From Massariosphaeria phaeospora (Eukaryota; Ascomycota; Dothideomycetes; Pleosporales): a stretch of 64,000 nucleotides of DNA. The position numbers and the translations under genes are program-made. Positions within the stretch are counted from its first letter, which is position 1, and the number at the start of each line of letters is the position of its first letter. The notes beneath the pieces are model-generated. The model was not told the DNA's origin. It did not search any database and saw nothing but the letters and a program-made list of their open reading frames with translations. Location of the stretch: NCBI GenBank assembly GCA_011032825.1, contig JAADJZ010000001.1:310001-374000 (forward strand). Direction: 5' to 3'. This document shows, piece by piece, positions 1-8,926 of the stretch.

Positions 1-311
1 ACAGGTCCGGCGGCTGTTGCTAGAGGTTCTTGGTCGGTTCCTGGATTTGCTGAGTCTGCTGCAGGTATTTTGCCTTTCTGCAGAGGTCGTCCGCCGCGAT
101 TGCCCCCTCCGTCTCGATTTCCGTGGCCCCGCCCGCGCCCGGGCTGATTTCCGCCTCTTCCCCCTCCTCTACCGTTGTGATGTTCGTGACCGCCATTCCC
201 TGCTGGTTGCCCTCGGCCTCGACTTCGACCTCCGCGTCCGCCGCGCCGGCCTGGACTTGTGGGATCAAAGGGCTCTTGCGCGCTGGACGAGATTTCCGTC
301 GTTGATGCCAT
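1..311 (-). CDS. RGG-rich protein, N-terminal part, runs off the left edge
   Basis: An ATG at 311 (minus strand) opens a frame that stays open for 103 codons to the window edge. After about 20 ordinary residues (MASTTEISSSAQEPFDPTSP) it becomes dense in Arg-Gly/RGG/RGRG motifs mixed with Asn and His, the composition of an RNA- or nucleic-acid-binding disordered tail and a typical arginine-methylation target. Fungal NF-X1/FAP1-type zinc-finger proteins often begin this way, but the zinc fingers would lie outside the window, so that identity is only a guess. The frame reading in another phase gives an acidic low-complexity shadow. The RGG frame is preferred because it starts with a clean ATG and has no stop to the edge. 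Confidence 0.6.
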   Translation of the reverse strand, partial: MASTTEISSSAQEPFDPTSPGRRGGRGGRSRGRGQPAGNGGHEHHNGRGGGRGGNQPGRGRGHGNRDGGGNRGGRPLQKGKIPAADSANPGTDQEPLATAAGP

Positions 312-806
312 GCGGGGTCGTTGTTCAGACGAGGGTTTGATTGGGATAAGAGCGAAAGTCCTAGAGCTGCTTTAAGTCAACGTATAAGCAGTTTGCTGCG
401 GTAGCGATTGAAAGAGTAGCAGTAGTGAGCGGGCACGTTGAAGGTTATGTAGTATTGTGAGGCGTTTGGTGTGTAGTTTGGTGGACGATGATGACGCGAG
501 CCGGAAGCGAATTAAAATCGGAGCTCGGGCCACATGCGCCACTCCGGGCGCAGCTTAAAGGCTCAGTCATATGGAGTGACTCAAACCTAAGGCATCTAAC
601 TCGATCAAGGAAGAAAAGTCCAGGTGATTCGAAATGAATCATATGCGTAAATTAGCTATCGACTAGTTTTCCGCCCTGAGCCAACCCGGAAGTGGCTCCA
701 CTGTAGGCGCCACGATAGTATGTCTCACATCTCCGCGTAGGGACCACTTCATATCTAAATGGGTTGCACAACTCCGGGCCTGGCGAGTAATTCAGCAACG
801 AAAGAC
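312..806. other. Intergenic: 5' region of the RGG gene and 3' region of MND1
   Basis: Both neighbours are on the minus strand. Only short ORFs without recognisable content occur here, and I see no repeats or RNA genes. Confidence 0.5.
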
Positions 807-1572
807 TCACAGTTCGCGCAAACCACCCTCCTCCTCGTCGAACTCATCGCCGTAACACATTTGCATGATACTACCCAACTGCTCCTTGTCTCCGCCAAGG
901 TGGTCTTTCAACCAGCCCTCCATACTCAAGATTTGATCGGTGTGCTTCTCAGCATCGTTCCTGAACTTGTGTGCCTCGTCTCTCTTCTTGTCCATCTCCA
1001 CGGGGTCTTGTTCACTATACGCAGCTAGATCCTGTCGTAGCTTCTCGAGTTCTTTCGTCAGATCGTTGTGCCTAGTGATGAGCGTCTTGCGGTCGCCGCC
1101 TACAATCGTGTTAGCCTAAGACATGACAGATCGGACAGAACGAACATACCAGATCCCAGCAGCATGTCTTCGTCTTCCGCCCGCGCCGCACCAGCCTCAT
1201 CCACCTTGGACTGAAGATCTTCGACGACAGCATTGGCCTTGTTGTACTCTTCTTGTGCCTTCTCAAGTGCAGCCTCTTTCGCTTTTTTATCGTCGCTCGG
1301 GAAACTCCAGTACCAATTGCCACTGCCAATCTTCTCAACTCGAATCTGGTTCTCGTCCGAGAGCGCTTGGAGGTAGTCTTTGACTTGCATGCCATTGATG
1401 GATGCGACTGATGGAAGTGCTTTCTCTAGATCCTTGATACTATGAGCGACGGCTGTTTTGTGGAACCATGCGAGAATGGTAGCCTGTTTGACGGCGTTGG
1501 TTGTAGTTTTCGGTGCCTATAGGAACAATCAGTGGGTGTTGGACAGATCAGCAAATGTGTAGGTTTTACCAT
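807..1572 (-). CDS. MND1: Meiotic nuclear division protein 1 (Mnd1)
   Basis: Mnd1 pairs with Hop2 and helps Dmc1/Rad51 strand invasion during meiotic recombination in the nucleus. Exons on the minus strand are 1572-1570 (only the ATG), 1516-1150 and 1099-807, joining to 220 aa, the usual family length (about 205-220). Visible family features are the N-terminal winged-helix segment (KQATILAWFHKTAVAHSIKDL), the signature IRVEKIGSGNWYWSFPSD at about residues 55-75, then a long Glu/Lys-rich coiled coil. Introns are 53 nt (GTAAAA...TATAG) and 50 nt (GTATGT...GCTAACAC...TGTAG). The start codon standing alone in exon 1 is easily missed by gene finders. The protein ends in an acidic patch (DEFDEEEGG). 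It is convergent with nothing; the next gene upstream lies on the same strand. Confidence 0.93.
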
Positions 1573-1901
1573 TGAGTAGGCGCGCCTGCGACAAGACGAG
1601 GTCTTGTGGGAGAATGACTGAGATTGTGGAGATAGGAAAGTGAGGTTGGCGGATGCTAAGGAAGAGGGAAGACGTGCCTGCCTCAGACAGGGGCACGCCA
1701 AGCCAGCGCCGCTCAAAGATGGCAACCGCGCATCCCCACATGTAGATGAGAAGACTCGATGGTGCAGAAAGACATCGGTACCGCAGCCTAAGATTGAAGA
1801 GCAGAACGAATTCATGTTACCTACATTCGACTTCGTGGATGTCCTCCTATAGTGTCGGATAGTAAATTACCTCTGTACCGAGCCCGCCGTTTGTATGAAG
1901 T
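1573..1901. other. Intergenic: MND1 upstream region
   Basis: Short spacer between MND1 and the 3' end of the RRN9-like gene, all on the minus strand. It presumably holds the MND1 promoter; no motif stands out. Confidence 0.4.
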
Positions 1902-2539
1902 CTAGAGAGAATTAGATGAAGAACTGTCATTAGTGTCTGTGTGCAGCTCCTTAGTCTCAGGCCATGGGCGACGAGATTCTTTGCTAGCCTCATGCGTTGC
2001 TTCAGGCACCCCGTCATCATCAGCACCCTCCAGGAATGCCAAGTCACCCGTATCGCCTAGTACTTCCCTCGCCGTCTCCTCCATTAAAATTCCCAGAGCA
2101 ATGAGTGCAGTTTCATCCATAGAAGTCCAGGCATGCTGCTTCCTGTTCTGTGCAGTTGTAGCATACAGACCAGAAATGTAGCCATGGGTCGCACTGAGTA
2201 GATCCCCACTGGGCAATTCTTGACCTGGGGACAGATCTTTATGGGCAAAATAATAGTCGGTTTCATCATAGCGCGTTGGTGCATTGCGGGCCTTGAAAAG
2301 AATCTCGTCCGGTCGCAGCGGTTTTTTGGCGACTGGTTTTGACTTTGCTGACTGTCGATTGAAGAAACCATACTGAGAGACTCTGCCTGGATTGGATTAG
2401 AGCAGGTTCAATCACGGAGAATTTGGTACCTACCTGCTACGGCATCGTATACGGTGGGTCTCCGTTTTCGAGGTCTGCTGGATTGCTTGCTCTCAGCGCC
2501 GACTGACGCTTCTGAATGTTGGCGTTTGGGTCCTGCCAT
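1902..2539 (-). CDS. RRN9-domain-like protein (putative Pol I upstream activation factor)
   Basis: Two exons, 2539-2434 and 2386-1902, join to 196 aa across a 47 nt intron (GTAGGT...TCCAG). The first exon is basic (KRQHSEA...RPRKRRPTVYDAVAG), resembling a nuclear localisation signal. The middle reads LSPGQELPSGDLLSATHGYISGLY and then SMDETALIALGILMEETARE, which I recall as the conserved core of the fungal RRN9 domain (ELPDSDLLKAVH..., followed by a DETALIALGILLEE helix). Rrn9 is part of the Pol I upstream activation factor. The tail is acidic and Ser-rich. The family call rests on memory of the motif; a shorter unrelated nuclear protein is possible. It shares a 240 bp divergent promoter with the WD40 repair gene. 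Confidence 0.6.
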
Positions 2540-2603
2540 TTTCTTGCTCCTTGTTCATCGTTTGCTGAACGTAGAACTTCCCTAAGTAGCTTGTTCAACG
2601 GGG

Positions 2604-2611
2604 TGACGTCA
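2604..2611. promoter_or_regulatory. CRE-like palindrome TGACGTCA in a divergent promoter
   Basis: A perfect 8 bp TGACGTCA lies between the divergent RRN9-like (ATG 2539) and CSA-like (ATG 2780) genes. This is the canonical binding site of CREB/ATF-type bZIP proteins (Atf1/Sko1 in fungi). Function here is inferred only. Confidence 0.4.
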
Positions 2612-2779
2612 AAGTCAGAGCTGGGTCGATCAATCTCGGGGGTGCCCGTGTCGCTGTGGTTGCAGGTGCCCAGGTGGTCAAAGTGTCTTACGTAATCACG
2701 AACCCGTGGTCAAAGCATCGTCTCATCTTCCTTACAAGCCGCCTTGTGTCATTGACGGTACCAAAGAATGTAGTCTCTT

Positions 2780-4141
2780 ATGAGTACACAACACCTCATC
2801 GATCGCTCCTACGGCTACATTTCGAACGATGTCCTCAAGCGAGAGACCGCCTCGCGCCTCTTATACGCGCTCCAGCCTTCCTCCGAGACCTTCAGCCAGC
2901 AGCTACTCTTTGCAAATAACCCGAATGAACGTCTACCTGCGCATATCTCTGGCGTGAACGCTATTACTATTGATAGGTTCGAAGGTCGATATCTTCTCTC
3001 TGGCGGTGCAGACTCCTCGATCGCACTATGGGATCTCGAATCGCACTCCACCGCTCCTGATGGAAGCGCTTCGCATCTGCCGCTCTCTGCCGTCAACAAA
3101 ACCGCGGATGAATACAAGCTAGGGATCACGCAACTATCGTTCTACCCGTTTGATTCTCTAGCTTTTCTCACATCGTCGTATGACCACACCGTGAAGGTCT
3201 ATTCGTCAGAAACGCTTGCGCCATCCGCGTCCTTCGATCTCGATTCGGTTGTTTACAACATCGCGCTATCGACCATAGCCTCGCATCTACTTGTAGCATG
3301 CGCTACTCAGCATCCAGCCGTGCGCCTAGTAGACCTGCGGTCAGGGGCAAGCACGCATTCCCTGGCGGGCCATTCAGGTGCTATATTGTCTACAGCATGG
3401 AGTCCTGTAAGGGAGCATATGCTCGCAAGCGGTGCAACGGATGGGAGTGTGCGGTTATGGGACATCAGACGTAGCGTTGGCGAACTCGGGGTCTTGGACC
3501 TGGAAGACTCGGTCGGCGTGTTGGGCAAACCTGCCTCCTCTTTCACACGCAATTCAGTTATGGGCAAAGCCCACCGAGGACCGGTGAACGGCATTACCTG
3601 GACCGAAGACGGACGACACCTCGTAACCTGCGGCCACGATGAAAGAATCCGAGTCTGGAGTACGGAAACCGGAGCAAACACTCTCGCAAACTTCGGACCT
3701 ACGATAAAGAACTCGGGCCTGGCACCTTGCATACCGGTTCTAGCGCCTGTACAAAACCTAACACCAGAAAAGGATGTCATTTTCTATCCGAACGAGCATG
3801 AGATTCTGGCCTATGAACTCTTTGATGGAAAGCTCTTGCGCAAGCTTCGCCGCCCAGAGCAGCAAAGGCGCATGCCAGAAGCAACTGGAGCAGGACAGCG
3901 GAACATCAAAGATAGAATTACAGCGCTCGCTTGGCGAACTCATGACACAGGGATGTACTCGGCGCATGCAGATGGCAGTATCGCTGCCTGGACACCGAGA
4001 ACAGAAGACGACGCAGATCTAGACGAGGAAGCGGAGCAGGAAAGGGAAGAGAAAGAGGATACGAAGAAGCGGAAAAGAGGCGTGCTGGATGACATCTATC
4101 GAGATCTAACAAAACGGCCCATCACATTCGGAGGATTTTAG
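2780..4141 (+). CDS. WD40 repair protein, ERCC8/CSA (Rad28) homologue
   Basis: Single-exon 453 aa protein. CSA/Rad28 is the WD40 substrate receptor of a Cul4-DDB1 ubiquitin ligase acting in transcription-coupled nucleotide excision repair. The N-terminal segment ending HISGVNAITIDRFEGRYLLSG closely follows the CSA signature (GGINTLDIEP-EGRYMLSGG). WD repeats are visible ending SSIALWDLE (about 75), HTVKVYSS (about 140), GSVRLWDIRR (about 230), ERIRVWSTETG (about 295) and GSIAAWTPR (about 410), with unit lengths fitting a seven-bladed propeller. The C-terminus adds an acidic/basic stretch (DADLDEEAEQEREEKEDTKKRKRG). Length is somewhat above human CSA (396 aa). An overlapping ORF starting at 2656 in another frame is not coding. 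Confidence 0.88.
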   Translation: MSTQHLIDRSYGYISNDVLKRETASRLLYALQPSSETFSQQLLFANNPNERLPAHISGVNAITIDRFEGRYLLSGGADSSIALWDLESHSTAPDGSASHLPLSAVNKTADEYKLGITQLSFYPFDSLAFLTSSYDHTVKVYSSETLAPSASFDLDSVVYNIALSTIASHLLVACATQHPAVRLVDLRSGASTHSLAGHSGAILSTAWSPVREHMLASGATDGSVRLWDIRRSVGELGVLDLEDSVGVLGKPASSFTRNSVMGKAHRGPVNGITWTEDGRHLVTCGHDERIRVWSTETGANTLANFGPTIKNSGLAPCIPVLAPVQNLTPEKDVIFYPNEHEILAYELFDGKLLRKLRRPEQQRRMPEATGAGQRNIKDRITALAWRTHDTGMYSAHADGSIAAWTPRTEDDADLDEEAEQEREEKEDTKKRKRGVLDDIYRDLTKRPITFGGF

Positions 4142-4518
4142 TAGAGCATTGCTTCCTTTTCACGTCTCTGAGGCACTTTCTCTACAAATATCACAATCAC
4201 GCTTTATTGGCCGAACAATGTGTCTAATTCCTATGCTGGTTTATATCGTACAGATCCAATTCAAATAATGCTCATTAAATCAGGTGCTCGTCAAGTAGAG
4301 CAAATATATCATAGCTTCGAAAGCGCTAAACATAGGTGCTAATGGAGACGCAATGTTCTATGGTCCGCAAGGGCAGAAAGAAGGAATATCACCCAAGTTC
4401 ATTGCCACGAAACCAGTACACCGATCTTGGAGGTATTCCGCCGGGCTCCAGAACTGGGTTGACTCTATCGAGCACATGAACCAATGCCACTTTACATGTT
4501 GACTGTGCACAATAGGTC
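4142..4518. other. Convergent 3' region
   Basis: Spacer between the 3' ends of the CSA-like gene (+) and the unknown disordered protein (-). It is AT-richer than its flanks, as expected for 3' UTRs; nothing else is seen. Confidence 0.5.
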
Positions 4519-5937
4519 TCAGTCCGGCCGAGAATCAAGAGAGTCTTCTGGCACCTCGACAGGTTCGTCCTTGATTGACAGTGGCCGATTTGGGGTCGGC
4601 GTGAAGCTCGACATGTCGGACTCGTCAACATGGAATCCACCACCACTGTCTGGCATTGTCTGGGGATCGAACGGGGGAAAAGGATCTGCCTCGTAGACTC
4701 CATCACTATCAGGCTCGCCAGGTGGTGATCCTACGAGCGGCGATCTTGGCGTATTGATGAGCGGCACTTGCGCGGGGTGGTGTGGAGATGAGGACGTCTT
4801 CGGGTTATCTTGACTAGGTGAAGCATTACGGGCATGGCTTTGCTGTTCCGATGCGAGACCGCGCTTGAGAGCTAGCTGTTGCGCGTCGAGGCGCTTGCGT
4901 TGGATCTCTTCCTCTTCTTCGCGTTGCAAGCGCTCTTCGTCTTGTTTGAGATCAGCTAGTGTCTGTACTTCTTCTATAGTTTCCGAGGTCGTTCGCTTGA
5001 GCTCTAGGTCGTCATTACTTCGCCTCGCCGAGTCTTCTGTATTCCGCGACGAGTTTGTCCTCGAAGATATACGTGAGCCAGCTGGCTTCTTACTCCCCGA
5101 CCGAGTGTTCCCGCTACTTGTATCATCATGCCATTGCTTTGTGGTGCGGCGCTCAAGCGCTAGTGTGAATTCGTCATCGAGCGGTATGGCATCGTCCTCA
5201 TCTTCACTTGGGAATATGTCGCCTCTGGAGCTCAATGAGTCGGTTGTGCGGCCCGACGTGGTGGTATGGCTCCTCTGTCGCCGGTGGCGCTTTCTCTCAT
5301 TTCCCCTCTGATCTTCTTCGTCGCTTTCTTCTATCAGGGGTTGCTCCTCCGCCTGCCCTCTTCTTGTCTGTCCCGGATGTTCGGTCAAATCGGCTGCCGA
5401 GGGCTTATATCTCAGCACTTTCCCGCCAACTTTGAAGGGTAGCCTTCCTAGAAAGCCGAAATACGAAGAACTGGGTATGATTGTCGGATCCGCTCCGCCA
5501 TCGCGCGGCTGCACGGTGCTCTTCCTCCTTGCCGTGTTGAAACGTGCATCGCGATTCCGATTCCCATAGGTCATGGCGCTTTGGCGACCAGGCTGTGATG
5601 CAGCACCATAGTTGTTCGAGTTGCCCAACAGTCTATCCAGGTTGTCATTGCCCCATCCCAGCAGTCCGTCATTCTCATCCTCTTCCCAGTCGTCGTAGAA
5701 GTCAAAGCTCAGCTCCGCCCGTCCACGAGTTCGTCGGTTGCGGCGGCGATCGTTTTGCGACGGAAAGCACGGCTCTGTGCAGGCGTTGAGGCATTGGTTG
5801 ACCGAGGATACGCAAGGATTGATATATTGATGAGTAAAGCTGTAGAGGTTTTCCTGCGCTGATTCGTTTGCGTGCTCAATGTTGTCAGTAATGTTCTGAA
5901 TGGTCCGGTTCCAGCGAGGATCGCTGCGACGATACAT
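4519..5937 (-). CDS. Fungal protein of unknown function, largely disordered
   Basis: Uninterrupted 472 aa frame with ATG at 5937 and stop at 4519. I do not recognise the family. The first 60 residues are the most ordered: a Trp/Asn-rich start, then four Cys within 20 residues (PCVSSVNQCLNACTEPCFPS, residues about 41-60), followed by FDFYDDWEEDENDGLLGWG. Around residues 150-190 is a hydrophobic conserved-looking block (PTIIPSSSYFGFLGRLPFKVGG). The remainder is Ser/Arg/Glu-rich, with a Glu-rich helix near 325-350 and a Pro/Asp-rich C-terminus. No signal peptide or membrane helix is evident. It is divergent with the methyltransferase gene across 401 bp. Confidence 0.75.
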   Translation of the reverse strand: MYRRSDPRWNRTIQNITDNIEHANESAQENLYSFTHQYINPCVSSVNQCLNACTEPCFPSQNDRRRNRRTRGRAELSFDFYDDWEEDENDGLLGWGNDNLDRLLGNSNNYGAASQPGRQSAMTYGNRNRDARFNTARRKSTVQPRDGGADPTIIPSSSYFGFLGRLPFKVGGKVLRYKPSAADLTEHPGQTRRGQAEEQPLIEESDEEDQRGNERKRHRRQRSHTTTSGRTTDSLSSRGDIFPSEDEDDAIPLDDEFTLALERRTTKQWHDDTSSGNTRSGSKKPAGSRISSRTNSSRNTEDSARRSNDDLELKRTTSETIEEVQTLADLKQDEERLQREEEEEIQRKRLDAQQLALKRGLASEQQSHARNASPSQDNPKTSSSPHHPAQVPLINTPRSPLVGSPPGEPDSDGVYEADPFPPFDPQTMPDSGGGFHVDESDMSSFTPTPNRPLSIKDEPVEVPEDSLDSRPD

Positions 5938-6338
5938 AGCGATGGCGGTGGATTAATGAGACTCGTCGGGGGGCAAGAATGTGTACGCAGCGGAAGTGCG
6001 CTGCGGTACAGGGTCGCATCGAGCTAGGGCGGAGGGAGATGCATCTGATCACTGTCCGAAGGTGGGCGAAGACAGAGAAGGTGTTGCGTCGCGAGACTGG
6101 AGAGTGGCGAGTGGTTCAAGGCTTGGTACTAGCTGACGTCGCCCACCAAACGGCCCCCAGCCGTGCACGTGCACCCCACAATCCACCTGCATCGGGCAAA
6201 AGGTCGCCGGCCCAAGTGTTTCATCCGATCTCGTTTCCCCATCCCACTATGCACGACATCTTTCTTAAAAAACTATAACAATATACTTCGTTGAAGTCAC
6301 GTCTATTAGTTATACTCTTCATCTCACAGTGTAAGAGT
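5938..6338. promoter_or_regulatory. Divergent promoter with TGACGTC and a GTGCACGTGCAC palindrome
   Basis: The 401 bp between oppositely oriented genes contains a TGACGTC half-CRE at 6134-6140 and a 12 bp perfect palindrome GTGCACGTGCAC at 6163-6174 whose centre is the E-box CACGTG. A bHLH or bZIP site is plausible but unproven. Confidence 0.35.
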
Positions 6339-7558
6339 ATGAGATACATTCGCTTCCTCAAGACACCACGCGTTGTTGACGGAAAGAATTCGCCAAAAGC
6401 CAGCGTGCATAGTCTGATCACTATCACGTCAGATTTAGGCGATTCGTTTTTACCAAACGATCTGCTACTCTCAGTCGAACTCATCTCGGCAGTTACAGAA
6501 GAAGTTATTGTATGGACAAGGGTAAAATGGACCGGTGGAATGCGCACTCTTCCAATTACTCTGCCTCTGAGCAGGTCTCGGGCGTTATGTCCGCTAAGGG
6601 TCCGTGTGGGCGTGGAACCAAAGGCGAAATTCGACGAATACGGCACCCTTTCTAGTGAGGATTCGAAAGGGGTGGTATCCGCATGGAGTGGTCCGCTGGA
6701 CCCTACAAGAGGCGCAGAAGAAGCTGTGAAGTTGGTTGAGAGGCGGTTCAGGGTAGCTGATAGACACACCGTGCACATGTGGGAAGAGACTGGCGAGAGT
6801 ATAGCTCGCCATATATGGTAAAAATCACATCTTGACTTGGCAGCTTTAATTAAGCCTACATAGGGACGCGGGTGTGGCTGTCACGTACCATCTCGAACAC
6901 GTATTATCTATGTTTGACACCAAAGACTTTACGGTTTATGCAGAAGAACAGCGAAACTTGAGAGTATTGGAACTGGGTACTGGCTGTGGTATTGTGAGTC
7001 GCACGCATATACTGGACCTGGAGAGCAAATAGCTGAGTACAGTGGCAATAGGTTGGCATCTGTATTGCACAGAGTTTAGAAAATTCAGATGTTATATTGA
7101 CCGATCTTCCAGAGGCAAAAGATATTGTGAAGCGCAATATAAAGGAATCCGCACTGGCCCAGGGTACTACACTAAGCTTCCTAGAGCTGGACTGGGAACA
7201 CGAGTCGCTTGATGAGCTTAATACACTGGCTCCGCTCGATCTAGTTATCACGGCCGACTGCACATATAATCCAGATAGTAGGTGAGCATATGATACTCTC
7301 CGATAATCAGACGAATACGCCTGACCGGTACACTGCAGCCCAGCATTGGTGAATACTATGGCACGCATTACCCGAACATCTCCGAATGTCGCCGTAGCTG
7401 TGGCGATGAAGGTTCGGCATTCTAGTGAGGATATATTCTTCCAACTCATGGCTGAAGCTGGCTTTCAAACAACAAACTCCATGACGTTTCCGCTGCCCGG
7501 GGATGAGAAGAGCTGCGAAGAGACAGTCGATGTGTACTTCTATCGGCGTGGAGCTTGA
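6339..7558 (+). CDS. METTL21-type S-adenosylmethionine-dependent methyltransferase
   Basis: Four exons (6339-6817, 6864-6993, 7052-7281, 7339-7558) join to 352 aa. Introns are 46, 58 and 57 nt. The SAM-binding motif I is explicit across the exon 2/3 junction (LRVLELGTGCGIVGICIA, about residues 193-210). It is followed by an acidic motif (VILTDLPEA) and the DLVITADCTYNPDS motif that replaces post-motif I in Methyltransf_16 protein-lysine methyltransferases. The N-terminus MRYIRFLKTPRV plus a beta-rich region is the usual lead-in of fungal members. I start at 6339, not the upstream in-frame ATG at 6291, because RYIRFLKTPR is the conserved beginning. Substrate (a translation factor or other protein lysine) cannot be read from sequence. 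Confidence 0.85.
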
Positions 7559-7861
7559 GGCCACCCAATTCATATACCTTGAGCTAGTCAACCAAGCAGG
7601 ATACTTGACATGACCTACCTCACCAGCACGTCTGTTTTCATCACTTCAAGTTAGTAGTCCCATAGATTGTGGGCAGATAGAGTGCGCTCTCTCACCATAG
7701 TCTAAACGAGCTACGAGGTCATTAACATCAAAGACAATTGTGAAATACTGACTAGATAAAGTGAATTGTAGTGGTATAATGGTCATAGAAGCGTCATAAC
7801 AGCTTCCAATAGGAATCCTCCCAAAAGCACAACGGGTGCGACTTCTTCTCGACTCAATCTA
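7559..7861. other. Convergent 3' region
   Basis: 303 bp AT-rich spacer between the methyltransferase (+) and the TLC-like gene (-); no other feature seen. Confidence 0.5.
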
Positions 7862-8926
7862 CTATACCACATTTGCTACCTGCTCATCTGATGCCCTTTG
7901 AGTCCATCTGTATTCCGCTTTTGCACTCAGTCGACAGTGCTCGCAATTTCCCATCTTCCTTTTCTCTGTTCTCCACCTCCTCCAGGCGTCCTGAATGGTC
8001 CAGACCTGTGCCACCAGGAACGCACCATGTATAATCGGAGTGGTGACTTTTACCTGATCGTTCCACCTATACCAACACCACCCTAGCAAAAATAGGACAA
8101 AGGTGGTCTCCATAAGCGTTCCCATAAGCGATACACAGAAGGTGACGGAGTAGAACCGCGCAAGGAGTTTGTGTTTGTGTGGCCAGAAGCGGAGCGCGAT
8201 TATGGAGGAATGCGAAGGTAGCGTTCGAATCATGGTGGAAACTCCTATGAAACGAGTTAGCATTTGGTACCGAGACATGGCGGATCATAAGCTCGAGCCC
8301 GAAGAGCGCACATATGTGAAGTACTTACCATAGATCATCACCAGTGCAAAGTACAGCTTAGCAAATGGCCTACTCTGCCACATAGTGGTCAGGGTAATTG
8401 CGGTAGTACCCGAAATCACCGTGAAAAAGTGATGTACCAGTGTTTGCCAGTTCAAGTGACTTCTGTACAACAGCTCATGTATGTAGATGCCCATGAATAT
8501 GCTCGCACCGATCGTAATGGTGTCGCCAAACGTAGCCTTCCCATTCTTGTTCCATCGAGTGTCGAAATCCCCGGGGCCAAATATAATACTGACGAAAGGG
8601 TAGATCGAGATCGCGAAGGCGATGATCTTTGCGAGCAGAGCCATTTGGTGGTTTATAAAGCCACGAAGTCGGTTTTGGTCGAGCTGGGATACGTGGGTTG
8701 GATACCATCTGGGTATGAGGATTGCCTCGAAGAGAATGCGAATGAGCGTATAGACCGTCAGTGTCTGCCAGAGTTAGTAAACGTCCGGAGGAAGACGTTG
8801 GATACTTACGATGGCCATAAGCAGCCCGAATGTTGAAACGAAGTGTGATACCGGTCCATTCTCTAGCGTCTCGATCTTTAGAGGGTACTTATGGGGAGAT
8901 TTGAAGAGCATTGTGTCGTTCATCAT
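7862..8926 (-). CDS. Polytopic membrane protein, TLC-like
   Basis: Three exons (8926-8810, 8764-8329, 8244-7862) join to 311 aa. Hydrophobic segments are spread over the protein: GLLMAITLTVYTLI (35-50), the LAKIIAFAISIYPFVSIIFG block (85-107), TIGASIFMGIYIHELLY (about 125), LVHHFFTVISGTTAITLT (about 152), FAKLYFALVMIYG (about 180), and two more near 240 and 270. The order 'GIYIHELLYRSHLNWQTLVHHFFTVISG' (segments given separately here) resembles the TLC (TRAM-LAG1-CLN8) core, in which a His-His pair follows the third helix. The call is structural rather than functional: a ceramide-synthase role is not implied, since the Lag1 motif is not obvious. I chose the ATG at 8926 (MMNDTM); two in-frame upstream ATGs precede a segment without conserved character. 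Confidence 0.7.
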
